A stretch of 64,000 nt of DNA from Turritopsis dohrnii (GCA_027922465.2 BQMF02000004.1:1-64000), one strand, 5' to 3'. Positions 31,661-43,210 are shown, counted from the stretch's first letter. Notes: generated by a model from the sequence alone, not told the origin. A program made the numbers and translations.

Positions 31661-34600
31661 CTTTGAAGGTTGGCTTCTTGATTGGCATCCTAAAAAAGAA
31701 AAGTGAATTACTGTTTGATCGTCGAGATGAAAAGTTATGGATTATAATACTAATAGTACTCAAACCACCTGCTGCATAGTATCCAGACTTCCAGAATTCA
31801 AAAGGAGAAAAATAAATAAATAAATAAATGAAGCTCACTTTTGTTCAGTAAGCTGCATCAGCATATGCGCAGCAGGCAGTCGATCAACGTATTCTGATAT
31901 TGGTGTATCAGCGATTACTGGTTTAGTGACTTTAATCATTTCCGACAAATTCCATGCCTCAATGACTTTTCTGAACATGCCTTTCTTGCTTTTACGAGAC
32001 AGACGAGATGGACGAGACAAACTGGAACAGTCAATTACAATAAACAAGATGCTTGATGTTGCACGAGCAACATTTTCTAGTATAGTGTGACGATGAAATA
32101 GCTCAGTGCTTGATAATGGAATGACAACTTTACGAATTTGATAACCACGACAACCATTGTTATCTGCAACTACAATCTTTGTTTTTCCCTCAATGGCCTT
32201 TGCTACCTCCCTTTTTTCCTGGAAACTTGGAATTTTATTTTTGTTGCCAAGACAATGTGCGTAAGTGACAAAATCTTTTCCAGCAACATTTAAAGAATCT
32301 TGTATAAAAAGCAGTTCTTCCTCATCGTGGCAGACAACGGTATCACCAGCCTTCACACTTCTGAATGCAAGAGCCATTTTTAAAATCCTTCTCTGTTTTT
32401 TTGAAAAGGATCGAAGAAGGTGTCCGTGTAAATATTTACCAATTTCTTTAGTAGAAGGTACATACATTAATTCGGGTACACTACCAAGATGTGAGTGGCC
32501 TACCTCTGTTGATTTTTCAAAACAGTACTTTATTGATAAACCTTCACTTGATCGTTTAGTATCAAAGATACTCGTCTGCTTCAGAACATGTTCTTGACTT
32601 TTCATGGGGATGGGTAGATTTTCAGATGAATTTGCAGTACTTTGTGAGGTGTTTTTAGATGATGTTTGTGTTTCATCTTGACCATTTAAACTTTCACCAT
32701 CATTTTGCTTGTTGCTGCTTTCACCACTTTGAATTATTGCAGGACTTTTCCTAGGTTGAACATCAGTACTTGTTGATTTCATCTGACTAGACATCTTCTT
32801 GTCTATTGCAGGTGACCTTACAGCATAATAATATGGTGTTTCTTCACCATTGATAACATCTTTAGCAACCTTTCAGATAAAAATCAAGAATAAATTTAAA
32901 TAAAATCAGTAGCATTGTCCTTCATTTCATTTACTGAGTATAGGCGAACTTATTTTGCAACATATCAGAAATTACAAAATCTTGATTTACCTCCAGCAGT
33001 TCGGCAATCTTCACAGAGTTTCGCATGTTTTTCTTTAATTGTAAACAGGACATATCAAGCTCAGTCTCATGTGTCTTGGAAGCAAGGGTTTTCTTCAGGG
33101 TTTTCTTTTTTCCACTAATATCATATCGTTCATGCTGAAAAGGCTGCAAAATGATGGTTATGAAGTTATCTTTCATTAAAGAAAGTTTTTCGTTAATGGC
33201 TGCAACTTCCAATTCACTCATTACAGATGTGTTAAGTTCATCCATGCATATGTGACATTTTCTGCCGGTTTCCTTTTGTTGATCTGCAATGTGTCCTAAA
33301 ATTTCTGAAACACGGGGAATGATCCTCTTTTTCATTTCAGCAGCAACTACAGACACATTGGTAATTTGTAATTTGACTAATCCACTCTCAACATTCTGCA
33401 GTTTCAAACTTCTCAGGTGTTCGTCGATATAATAGTCAATTAAACTATATGGATCGAAACTGATATAATATATTGTTGTGGGTTCCTCCGCAATTCGGGC
33501 CAAGAATTCAGATTGCAAAGTGCCAACAACAGTCTTTCCACATCCAAAAGCTGCTTTGATGACTTTATGTTTCCGAGGATCAACAATCACCTGAATTTGT
33601 TCATCATTTGCTTGTAGATGTATCAACTGCTCATGGACATCATTTGAATGTTTAGCTACTCGTATTGATGTGTTAGCAAAGAAGCTGGTAACTTGTGCAA
33701 TCACACGCTTAAAGTCCTTCTGCGAACAAATCTTTTCTGGTTCAGTCTTTATTATATCAGGAAGTTTTTTTTCAATCCATTGTTTCATGTTTTCAGCATC
33801 ACTCAGTCGATCCTTTGTTATGCATCTTTCTATGCATCCATCACAAATTAATGATCGTTTATTTTTTCGAAAAATGCGAGTTAATGCGTTGGAATGAATG
33901 TTAGGAACAGCAACGAAGGCGGCGAGAGTGATTGCAGATTTTATTTTTCCTTGAGCTGTCAGAAAATCCAGAATAGTTGCAAGATTGTCGATATCTTTGG
34001 AGCACTTTTCAAATTCAATAGAAATGTCCTTTGCACTTGCACCTTCAGCTACTCTAATGCTCAGAATGACACCCATCTTTTGATGGAAAACCAAGATGCG
34101 GTTTGAGAATTCTCGAGCTTCTTCATTCACTTTATGTTTCAACATAAACTTTTTGTGCTCCTGACTGTCATACTCCATGATTAACACCCCTCCAACAGGG
34201 TCTTCAATTTTTGACTTTGTGAGTGCATCTCTCATGCATTCAGCCACTTTTTTTGTAGCATTTTGTGACGTATCCATGAAGATGTTTGGAAAGATTGTCC
34301 ATTCTTCAAAATAGTCTTTATTGTTTTTAATCAAATTACATTGAAAATAGTTGTCACACTGTTCTATCCATTGAGATGACGACATCTGCTCTGTGTGGTC
34401 TTCTGAACGGAAACAATGAAAATTATTTCTGAATTCCGTTGGTTCATGGTCTGAAGGCAATTCTTCAATACTTTTGTGAGCAATGATGGTGTAACCTCTT
34501 GATGATTTATGAGTATGGACAGGTTTCTCTGTAAACAAATAAAGAAAAACTATGAAGAAAATTTACTATGTACTCTCGTGTGCCAAATAATGATGTTTTT

Positions 34601-37600
34601 GTGTTTACTAGTAACTCATTTTCTTATACTTTTCTTATTCTTTTAAATTCTTCTAATTATATACCGAAGCTTTTACTGGTTAGTTTATTTATCACCGTTT
34701 TCAATTTCAAATTGTTTTGGAAAATACTTTAACATATCCTTGCCAAAATTAAGTACTTACACAAATGTCAAATTTTGCAAAATTTATGAAATGGTATTGC
34801 TGGGTCAAAAGGCTCCTTTCTTTTTAAGTGATTTTTTTCTTACCATTTATTGAAACTTCTTTCGAAGAAAGTTTATAGATGATACCACTTTCGTCTTGAT
34901 ATTCCAAAACACATCTATAAATCTTCTTTTTGTCTAAATCTTTGATAAAAATATAATCATAACCGCTATATCTGTCTGTCTCTACTCTCTCTGTGTCCCA
35001 CAAGCCAATCTTCTCTCTTGTTATGCTATTGCTGCCATGATGGATTGTCTCTAAAAACACTGAATCACAATGTTCAGCGAATTTTGTAGGAACTTCAAAC
35101 ATGCAGCAATCAATTTCCGAGGAACATACAGTAATGGAATCTTTCACAACAATGCCATCCTGCAAATTTGCCACTGAAATGAAAAATCAATCAACATGAT
35201 GATAAATGGTGAATCACTAGTCTTCATCTCTCAAATGCTAAAAACACTGCATTCATGAATTATCCAACCACCAAAGTTAACCTTGTTGAAAACTTTTGTG
35301 AACATAAGAACACACAAGATTCATAATAATAGATATGATAATGATTGTTCAAAAAACAAACAGAATTAGTTCTTCTGTAACTAACTATTCTTTCCTGATA
35401 GTGACATTAAATTCAAGAACCTTAACCCTAACTCATCTTTCAATTTAGATAACTTATTTATTAGATTTCTGCATAAGAAACCGTCAGTGTTTATATCAAT
35501 TATATCAAGTAAGTATTATTCAAGTACGAAATATGAACGAAAAATGCAGAAATCATTGTGCAAAGAGCAAAAATTTTAATTAACGTTATTTTTGGCTATC
35601 ATTCTTTAAAATAATATTAATTTATATTACGACCTTGGGATCCCTTTAAGGCTCTTGTTATTCATAGTTTTCATAGTTATAAAATATTTTTTTTACACCG
35701 ATTTAATATTTTTTTATGGGATATAGTTAAGTTCTTAAAATTTTTAATTTTATTGTTTTATAGTAGGTCCACATTAGTGCTTATTTCACTACTTAACAAA
35801 TAAATCAGCAAACACACAGAATAACAAAACTGATACCATGAAATACTGATGAACTTTCAATGAAAGTTAGTGAGTTAATTAAAGTTAATAATGCCTTACC
35901 TTTTACATTTTGTAATGGTTGCATATGGTCTTTTCCCATCAAACACATTCCAATGACACCTGTTGATATTTGTACACGGCTTGGATATATAAGATGATTT
36001 TCATCTTTAAGACGAAACAAATTAGTCATCTCGTCTTTTGTTAGGATTTTGATGCAAAAATGGAAGGTGTTAGCTAAGGCGGTTAATACCAATTGGAATT
36101 GTCCTTTGCGGTTAGGGTTGTATCCATATTTTTCATATTCCTTGATAATCTCCAACGCATCAACAGCAACAACATGTTTCTGATACCAATCTAAATGATC
36201 ACTAACTTCTTTTATCATCTCTTCAAAAACTTGTTGTTTATCCATAAACATCTTCTTTTCCTTGAGACATTCAATACATGAATCAATAATCGACCATTTT
36301 TCTGAAACTGTAGCAGGCACTGTTGCACTGTATCGATTCTTCTTTTCCTTCTCCATGGAACTGACATTATTCCTATAATTTCAAATTCAAAATCAATAGA
36401 ATAATTCCAAATCAGTTAAAAGTTGATAATGAAACTTTCATATAAGAAGAAAAGTTTAACCTGAAGATGCTGTATAAGTTTTCATTAAAATCTAAAAAAA
36501 ACATCGACTATTACTTTCATCATTGAGTTGCATTTAAGATTATCAAAAAGATTGTTTTTCTAGATATGTTTATTGGAATATATCACAAATATGACACATT
36601 TCCCACTTATCACTCATAACTCATACAGTTTTCAAACATTGCAATTGCACCTGTTCCTAATCAAACAAGCTATTAGAAATTTCTTTATTCCAAAACAACA
36701 CTTGTGAAAAGATAATACCTTGCTCAGTTCGTGCCTTTTTTCCCCCACCCGTCTCAATTTTCGCCACCAAATCATATTTATTCAGATAAATCAGCACTGA
36801 TCTCAAATACAACCAACTTCTCTTTTCATGAGCTGTAGATTCAAACCATCTTTCTAGTATCTTTAGAAGTCTTAGTTTAACATCATTTGGATGATCAACA
36901 CATATGCTTTGAATATCATGGTAATCAAGGAGAAAATGGGATATATATCTCCACTCTTCACAAGCATCTTCACAAATGGTTTCAAATATGTGTGTGCGTT
37001 TATTTGCATCATGGAGCTGTTCATCATCACCTACACCTGAAAAAAAATTTTTTGGCATTAATGTGTATCTAAACTAAACCTAAACTTGAACTGTCAAAAG
37101 AGAGTTTGTTTACACAATGTAAGTTTTAATTTGTTTTAATGCCTTTGAAAAAAATTTCGCCAGAGGTGCTTATCGCCCTTTTGTATTTCAGACACTCTCG
37201 AATATTAATTCCTGCCAAAAGTATCTTCTCGGTCAATTGTTTTAGTTTTCTCCATCTTCTTTCAAACGATAAGGACCAACCTAATTCCCAGGACCTTTTT
37301 TACGCATTTTGAGATTGGGATAGGGAAGGTATGTTTCCTATTAAAATATAGTTGCCACACCATGACGTTAAGAGAGGCAATGTGGGTATGGAGTTGTCAA
37401 CAATGTGAATAAAGTTAACCTGTGTGAGACCATCAGCCAGGACACTTTCTTACAACTACGCAACTAAACTATCACCAAGAACAGCACCTGAACTTAATGA
37501 AGCCAAAATTCTCCTTAACATTAGCATCTGGCAACTGAAGCTGGACCACTCAATGCCTCTTGATACGTTGTGAACTCATACGAGTCATACCTGGCATTCG

Positions 37601-40600
37601 TCTGATATCACACAATCTATAATAATCTCGAAAATTGAGCCAAATGGTGTTGAAAGCCTTATAAAATTGAATGGAATTGAATGCCTGCCAAATATATATG
37701 GATTGCGGAAAATGATTGATGCCAACAATATTCATTAGGACGTCTTCATGCACTGGAATAAAGTAATGACCATGAACAAAGCAAAACCATTGGAAAGATC
37801 ATAAACTTGTGCTGTACGTAACCATCATCACAGGAAGCTTAAGCCAGAGACTGGCATTATAGTATTTGTCTGGGCAACAGCCAGACTCTCAGATATGCAC
37901 AATGGCCATAATTGTCAGTAAAAATGTGAATCTTAGAATTGCACGTCAACTAAAACAATCACAAAAAATTCTTTAATATTGATTTAGAAGATTTGCTAAA
38001 CCTACTAGATTAGAACTATAAGACTATTGAAAAACCGCAACCTGAGGCATCTTCATACACATGCAAAACCACAGACCTTTGAATGTCTGACTAAAATATG
38101 TATATTAGGAGTGCACTAAACCGAAACCTGAAGTTTCTTTATCAGACAGAACAGTTTTCAGCCCAAGATTCTTAAATATTAGCATGTGGCAGCAGAAGCT
38201 GGACCAACATCCCTATCCGTAGTATTATCAGAAGCAAAAAGATATACCACCTATCCAAAAAGAACGTTGGTAAGTCGTATGACCAACCAGGAAAGAAACT
38301 ATGGCATGGATGAGTATCTAACAAAACCAAAAAAAAGAGGCTAAAGCACTTATGGTTTTGAAAAGCCACCCATCATGAACAAAATACTGTAAGAGCTGAA
38401 GTTGAAAATGGAAGATAGGAAAATGAATGAAACATAGATGACTAAACAATATTGGTTGACGTTGTGACCTCATGAGTCATACTTTGGATGCATGCAATGT
38501 ATAATCGAGTATCGAAATGGTATTGGAAACCAATTGAATAAAACTGAAATTGAAATTGCCAAATACTTTGAAAAATGATTAATGAGCTTGGCAATTCAGA
38601 ATGAGCTCAAGTGAGAGATTACTGTATTCGTCCCTTCAACAGCCTTACTTCAGATATGAAAGATGGCGTTATTGTCAGTAAAAATGAGCATCAGAGAATA
38701 GCACCATGAAAAATCCGAAATGACAACAACTAAAACAATCACAGAAGGTTCTTCAGTATTGATTTACTAAACCAAGGAGAACACGATGCACCAAACCTGT
38801 AGAACGGAGACCCATTCCAAGAAGGCATTAAGTCTGCATTATTATAACTAGGATTAGAGATGTTGTAGTTTAAAGAATAAGTAAATAAAAAAGTAAACAG
38901 ATCTGTGTAGACTAAATATGACAAATGAAGATCAGAAAAACAAAACAAAAGCATCCATTTACATTTCTAAATACATTAGACCAGAAAACAAAATGGTGGT
39001 GTCATTGAGTATTAACTAGAAAACATTTCAACTAGATATAAACAAAGCCAAAAAACTTTACGCTAAACAAACCTGCTTTATCAAACAGAGGAAGTTCCAC
39101 ATCTTTTGGGTCTATTGAAAGATCCTCCATTATAATGTCATACATCTCATTCTTTTTGGAAACATTTGTCATCACGTGCATCACACAATCCAGAACAGGT
39201 CTGTCATATTGTGAAAGAAATTGAAATTTTCTTCCAACATCCATTTTATTCTGGAAAAGTCTTTCGCAATAATTTTTCCCTTCTGACAGGTTGCCAGAGA
39301 AACGTTGGTCTATGACGTAGGCAAACATTCGAAAATCTAAATTGAGAAATAATCCTTGAACTTTCACAACCATATATAGTTTATAAGTGCAGTGTTTTCA
39401 ACATCTATTAGCGAAATGAAAAAGTCGTTAACTGAGCAACTTGTAATGCTTGAAAGGAGACAATTCCATAATAAATTTTATAAAATCACACCTCGCTGGC
39501 AACCTTCATATATGTTATCATTTTCAACTTTTGATACCAAATTTTCTTTTTTCAGGAAAATCAGTACTGATTTCAAATGCAACCATGTCCTCTTCTCCGC
39601 AGCAGCAGATTGGTGCCACTTTTCTAATGTCTTTTGAAGTCTTTCTTTTACGTTATCAGGAAAATCTTCGATAACAGTTTCAATGACATTAAAATCTAAT
39701 AAGAAATGACCAATCAATCTCCATTCCTCGGAAGCCTCTTCACAAATTGTTTTAAAGATTTGATTACGGTTGGTTGCATCACAGAAATATTCTTCATCTC
39801 CGTCATCTAACAATAAAAAATGGATTTAGTCAATAGCTTCACTCTGCAACACATGAAACATTTTATAGACTACTTTTTAAATAAGCACTCTTCTTTCAAA
39901 CCGCAAAAGTATCTTCTTACAAAATTTACTGAAAGATAAGCTTGTTATTAAAAAACAGCACTAATAAAATCTTCTGTCAGCAGTCATGCCAAACTTAGTT
40001 CATTCACAAAGTTTCAAAAAGCAACTCTTAGGAGTATTTTCTACTTACAAGTTAAATAACACTTGAAAGATGTTTAAAAAATTGATGCCAAAACAGTTGA
40101 ACATCACAATGAAAATATCGTACACTATTAACTATACTACAAGCAATTTTAGTTGAAATCACAAAATCACAAGTTAGGGTAAAATCTCCACAATGAAGAA
40201 CCTCTTCATTTTATTTGTTCTTATTCTGAAAAAATCAAAATACTTTTCAGGTTTGAGTAACATCTTGTTGTATAGAGTTCAAAAAAACTGATCAACTAAA
40301 GGAATATCTCATCACTGATAACAAAAAATGTCAGTTGTTACAATTCGGTTCTTGATATATTTACCTCGTTATATTCAATCAATGTACAGTGCAATGGTTT
40401 TCACACTGTCATTGTGCCAACATAAAATTTTTGTGTGGACTTATATGATGCCTCAATTTCAAAACACAAGTTAATCTACAGGACAGGACAGACAAACTGA
40501 CAGATAAAGAGAATTATCATAAATTTTCGTATCAAAAACTTTCTTAAGTGAATTTAACAAACCTTTTATGATTGAAGAATGAACCAGCAAACTCTCAGGC

Positions 40601-40835
40601 TCAATAGAACGATCAGCCTTAATCGTGGCAACCAAATCTGTTTTTTCCTTCTCTGACATATTAATCAGCATGTGCATCATGCAGTCAAGGAAAGGTCTAT
40701 CAGACCTAGTACAAGTTGCAAATTTTCTTTTAACCATTGCTGCATCATATCGCAATAACTTTTCATAGAGTTCTTTTCCTTTAGCAGAACCACTAGAATA
40801 CTCCAACTCTGCATGATAAGCCAGCATTCGAATGC
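31661..40835 (-). CDS. Multidomain gene: (X-death domain)x2, OTU-like, Ig-like, divergent SF1 helicase
   Basis: Hand-built exons, GT-AG, phases agreeing at every join: 40563-40835, 39492-39806, 39073-39336, 36719-37036, 36461-36491, 35900-36372, 34844-35173, 32935-34528, 31839-32816. Two tentative micro-exons follow (31769-31787, 31661-31689). The nine main exons encode about 1,525 residues: module X1 1-91, death domain 92-196, X2 197-284, death domain 285-390, OTU-like 401-558, Ig-like 559-668, nuclease-like plus P-loop 669-1199, and helicase C-terminal part 1200-1525. Four single-exon module boundaries and the borders of the OTU and Ig-like exons use phase-1 introns, the pattern left by exon shuffling. 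The first visible exon starts in phase 1, so the true N-terminus is upstream and unseen. I infer an intracellular sensor or cell-death regulator. The alternative is two or more adjacent genes whose phases happen to match. Confidence 0.6.
31839..32816 (-). CDS. Exon: C-terminal RecA-like half of the divergent SF1 helicase
   Basis: About 326 residues. A low-complexity Ser/Thr/Gln-rich linker (about the first 70) is followed by a folded part. VVADNNGCRGYQIRKVVIPL resembles SF1 motif V (the T-x-x-x-K-G region), and ILENVARATSSILFIVI resembles motif VI (A-x-T-R-A). The motif VI arginine lies in ARATS. It begins in phase 2 after GCTGTAAG. A downstream alternative start (MSSQMKS) exists if this were a separate gene, but the in-phase splice from the P-loop exon argues against that. 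Confidence 0.55.
32935..34528 (-). CDS. Exon: nuclease-like region and P-loop NTPase (SF1/UvrD-like)
   Basis: A single 1,594-base exon of about 531 residues. The first ~230 residues contain NRILVFHQKMGVILSIRV and a later LAAFVAVPN. This resembles the core of NERD/PD-(D/E)XK-like domains that sit before UvrD-like helicases, but the E-x-K position reads S-I-R-V, so it would be inactive. Then come a Q-like motif (LQANDEQIQVI), Walker A (AAFGCGKTVVG, about residue 345), Walker B with acid (CHICMDELNTS, about 455), a motif-III-like ILQPFQ and a motif-IV-like LKKNMRNS near the end. A Cys cluster (CDGCIERC, about 236) is also present. ATP binding is very likely. Helicase activity is uncertain. Confidence 0.65.
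34844..35173 (-). CDS. Exon: Ig-like beta-sandwich domain
   Basis: 110 residues encoded by one phase 1-1 exon. It has paired Cys near the start (VCSSEIDCC) and in YRCVLEYQDESG near the end, and a GLWDTERVE tryptophan between. It ends with SSKEVSI, the usual C-terminal strand pattern of Ig domains. The domain call is from pattern only. No signal peptide precedes it, which is odd for an Ig domain and fits its place in an intracellular chain. Confidence 0.4.
35900..36491 (-). CDS. Exons: OTU-like cysteine-protease domain (C-terminal part recognisable)
   Basis: A 31-base micro-exon (36461-36491) with phases 1 to 2 joins the main exon (35900-36372). The ~158 residues include VFEEMIKEVSDHLDWYQKHV, an EYEKYGYNPNRKGQFQLVLTALANTF block, IKIL...RVQIS and a final GKDHMQPL. 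The order Y-x-G-x(6)-L-x-A-L-A-N, strand, H near the end follows OTU-family deubiquitinases and their relatives. The His is in KDHMQPL, but I cannot identify the D-G-x-C catalytic cysteine motif. The copy may be inactive or the N-terminus divergent. Confidence 0.45.
36719..37036 (-). CDS. Exon: second death domain
   Basis: 106 residues in a phase 1-1 exon. The death-domain pattern is clear: IFETICEDACEEWRYISHFL, then DIQSICVDHPNDVKLRLLKI, LERWFES, and YLRSVLIYLNKYDLVAKI. It aligns along its length with the death domain at 39492-39806. Death domains form helical oligomers in signalling complexes. Confidence 0.75.
37495..38800. repeat. Degenerate duplicated segments inside the large intron between X2 and death domain 2
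   Basis: Similar blocks recur: ATTAGCATCTGGCAACTGAAGCTGGACCA (about 37520) against ATTAGCATGTGGCAGCAGAAGCTGGACCA (about 38178), and AACTAAAACAATCACA before a TTGATTTA motif at about 37950 and 38728. Spacing is ~660-780 bases. No coding frame is supported here. Confidence 0.55.
39073..39336 (-). CDS. Exon: module X, copy 2
   Basis: 88 residues in a phase 1-1 exon. It is homologous to the exon at 40563-40835: both share R-M-x-A-Y near the start, a YDRPVLDCVMHVMTNVS / SDRPFLDCMMHMLINMS core and a SIDPKDVELPL / SIEPESLLVHS end. The fold looks all-helical. I do not recognise it; a divergent death-fold or DED-like domain is possible. Confidence 0.6.
39492..39806 (-). CDS. Exon: first death domain
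   Basis: 105 residues in a phase 1-1 exon: IFKTICEEASEEWRLIGHFL, VIETVIEDFPDNVKERLQKT, LEKWHQS, LHLKSVLIFLKKENLVSKV. The conserved tryptophans of helices 2 and 5 are present. It is the N-terminal member of a duplicated X-death-domain pair. Confidence 0.78.
40563..40835 (-). CDS. Exon: module X, copy 1
   Basis: 91 residues in a phase 1-1 exon, homologous to 39073-39336 (R-M-L-A-Y start and the RSDRPFLDCMMHML core). No start codon in phase is visible in the exon, so at least one more exon should lie upstream. I could not find it between 40836 and the pseudogene at 41258. Confidence 0.55.
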
Positions 40836-41257
40836 CTGAGAAAAAATTCATATTTTTAATGTTGCGATAAAGCAATTTTATTTCAATTTTCAAATGCTTA
40901 TTACATCTTATTATTCCACTTGTACACTTGCAGCTATGACAGAGTCGTTAAAAACGTTTAAACAGAACAGGAGTTGTTACTGAAATACTTTTTATTTTTA
41001 TATCCATTGAAAGGATTTGAATAGTTCAATAGATAGATCTTGGGAATCTATCTATTGAACTATTCAAATAATATTATTATTTTAATAAATGAAGAAGTCT
41101 AGCTAGCAGGTGTGAGATAGTATATAACGAAGTATATGTGCAAATTTTTAAAAAAAGAGAAAACGATATTTTGTGCTATAGTGTATGATATGTTATGTGG
41201 TTAGAACTTTTATGGTTTTTTCAAAATAAGTTAGGTAATTTCCTGGATCAAGTATAA
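40836..41257. other. Non-coding stretch with a perfect hairpin
   Basis: No gene seen. It contains the 24-bp-arm hairpin at 41015-41069. The missing 5' exon(s) of the death-domain gene could lie here or further right. Confidence 0.4.
41015..41069. repeat. Perfect hairpin, 24-bp arms, 7-base loop
   Basis: ATTTGAATAGTTCAATAGAT... (41015-41038) pairs without mismatch with 41046-41069 around the loop CTTGGGA. Confidence 0.85.
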
Positions 41258-42324
41258 TGAATAATGATAATCATTGTATAATTTGTAATGGCGTTGAATC
41301 TAGCAAGGATTTAGTAGAAGACCCGTCTCTCATATCTTTAAGTAATCAGCTTGTACGAGCTTGTGAAAGACAAAAACTAAAAGACACCAGTGAATCAGAT
41401 TTTGTCGAACCGACTTTTGGTTTATAAAACAAAAGATAATAATGGTGATTTAGATTTATGTAACACCCACACAATACTTCAAAAGCAGAAATTTTCGAGA
41501 GGTATTAAATTTCACAAATTTTATCAGGTATCATTGAAAATGCTATTGTAATGTTGCATACATCAACAAAGTCAAGAGGGCAAAGAAAAGGTATGTTGAA
41601 GTCGTGGAAGGGAGAGAAACATCAATTAAAGAGAAGGGGGAAAGACCATCCTCGAGTACAAGTCAACAAGAATCAGAACAAAATCAATGTCAGAACCATA
41701 ATTAAACAATTTAACGTAGTTGTCAAGTAGCAGGTGGCAGGATTAGCAAAGTGGAGTTTGAACCAACTGGAAACCACATGCTAGAGGTGTTAAAGAAACT
41801 ACAATACAAAGGCTTTTCAGGAGGATGAACCAAATAACTAAGGCAGAAAATGCAGTTGCCAATGACGTAGTTTACCATAATCATTGCTGGGCAAGTGCAA
41901 AATCTAAAGTCTGCCACAGACAAGAAAAAGGAGGATAATTTGCCCATACTCTAGTGATAGAAGTCATGAACTTCGTTCAAACCCAATTAGAAGATCCAGT
42001 TTTGCTTGGATACATATGGTAGACGAGGTTGGTAAGGCCGTGCTTCTTGAGAACGGTTACAAAGAAGAGAATATAGCACAAGATTATAAAAAGAAACTAA
42101 AAAATGTTGTTTTGGAGTTAATCCCAGAGGCAATTTTTATAAACCAGAAACAGAAAAACAAACTAGAACAAATTCTTACAGAGGTGGCTGTTCAATCTGA
42201 AACAGTAAGTTCTTTCAATGACAACAAGTTGATGGGTGTAGATTTCCAAACAATGTGGAAAGTTCCAAAATGTATCAGAAATGAACCTCCGACCCCAGGG
42301 TTTGAATTAACTTTTCAAAAGTGA
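41258..42324 (+). pseudogene. Decayed copy of a multicopy YH-zinc-finger gene
   Basis: Broken frames carry the marks of a family repeated in many cnidarian and sponge genomes. These are an N-terminal CIICNGVE finger (41270 on), an ANDVVYHNHCW-like block (about 41855-41890), and a last stretch open for 102 codons (42016-42324: ENGYKEENIAQDYKKKLKNV ... ELIPEAIF). Several stops and frameshifts lie between. The family itself is of unknown function and probably transposon-linked; my recognition is from memory. Confidence 0.45.
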
Positions 42325-43210
42325 TTCGTGAAAAAAAAATCGATGCTGAAAGGGCTTCGTACACCAGTCATATCATTTCATGGCGTGTGATCGTATGCGC
42401 CCACACACGCCTGAAGCGTATTTGGGCATGTGGTTTTTTTATATAGCATGTCTTTTTTTCGGATTGAATAAAATTCATAATCATATCTTAAACACTTTTT
42501 TAAACATCTTGCATTTATTTGGAAGGCCTTAATAGAATCGAAAATTGAAGGATTTACTCTATTTTGACTCAACAACACCGGTCGTTAGGATAAATCATGT
42601 TTCAATTCAAAGGGAGCTGGAAACTAAGATGCTTTTTAATTTCATTGAATAACGTGAAAACGTGAATAATCAATGAGTAGATTTACAGTTCATTTTTAAA
42701 TTTAATCAAACCATTCAACATCGATGCAAAAAACAATAAATGTTTGACAGTTTGCAGCTGCCTTAAATGACAAATTATGAGTGGCCTGATAAAACTCTAA
42801 CTTCAAAACTATAGGCTACTATCAAAAACATTCCATTGTATTTTTCATGTTACCTGAAAAAAATATATAGGATTTTAGCGGAGATTCTAGCAAAAAAAAC
42901 AGTTTTATAGAGGACTTTAGAGGACTCAAAAAATAGGACTTTAGAGGAGGCGTGGCCACCCTGTAAATAATAAAAGAACAAACAATTCACAACGTAAAAA
43001 GGAGGCATTCTTTCTTTTAAATATTTTGTTTGAAAATCGAAAACCACAAAATTTCATTCCGCGAAAATGGCTATTTTACCATTTCAACCGCGAAATTAAA
43101 TTGTGTGAAAATTTCTTCCCCACGAAAATTTCTTTCCCTAAGGTAATAGGGTTCACGCTGTGGGAGCATTTCCTTCATAAAATTTCCTTTCTAATGGTAT
43201 ATAATATATG
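42325..43210. other. Non-coding stretch
   Basis: No gene. Near 42870-42960 there is a repeated GGACTTTAGAGGA motif. Near 43050-43140 several CGCGAAA(A)T motifs resemble the inverted-repeat sequence around 18.8 kb. Confidence 0.4.

Noticed and set aside
42016..42324. Intact 102-residue host gene
   Set aside because: It is the last open piece of a longer broken copy of a multicopy family starting near 41258.
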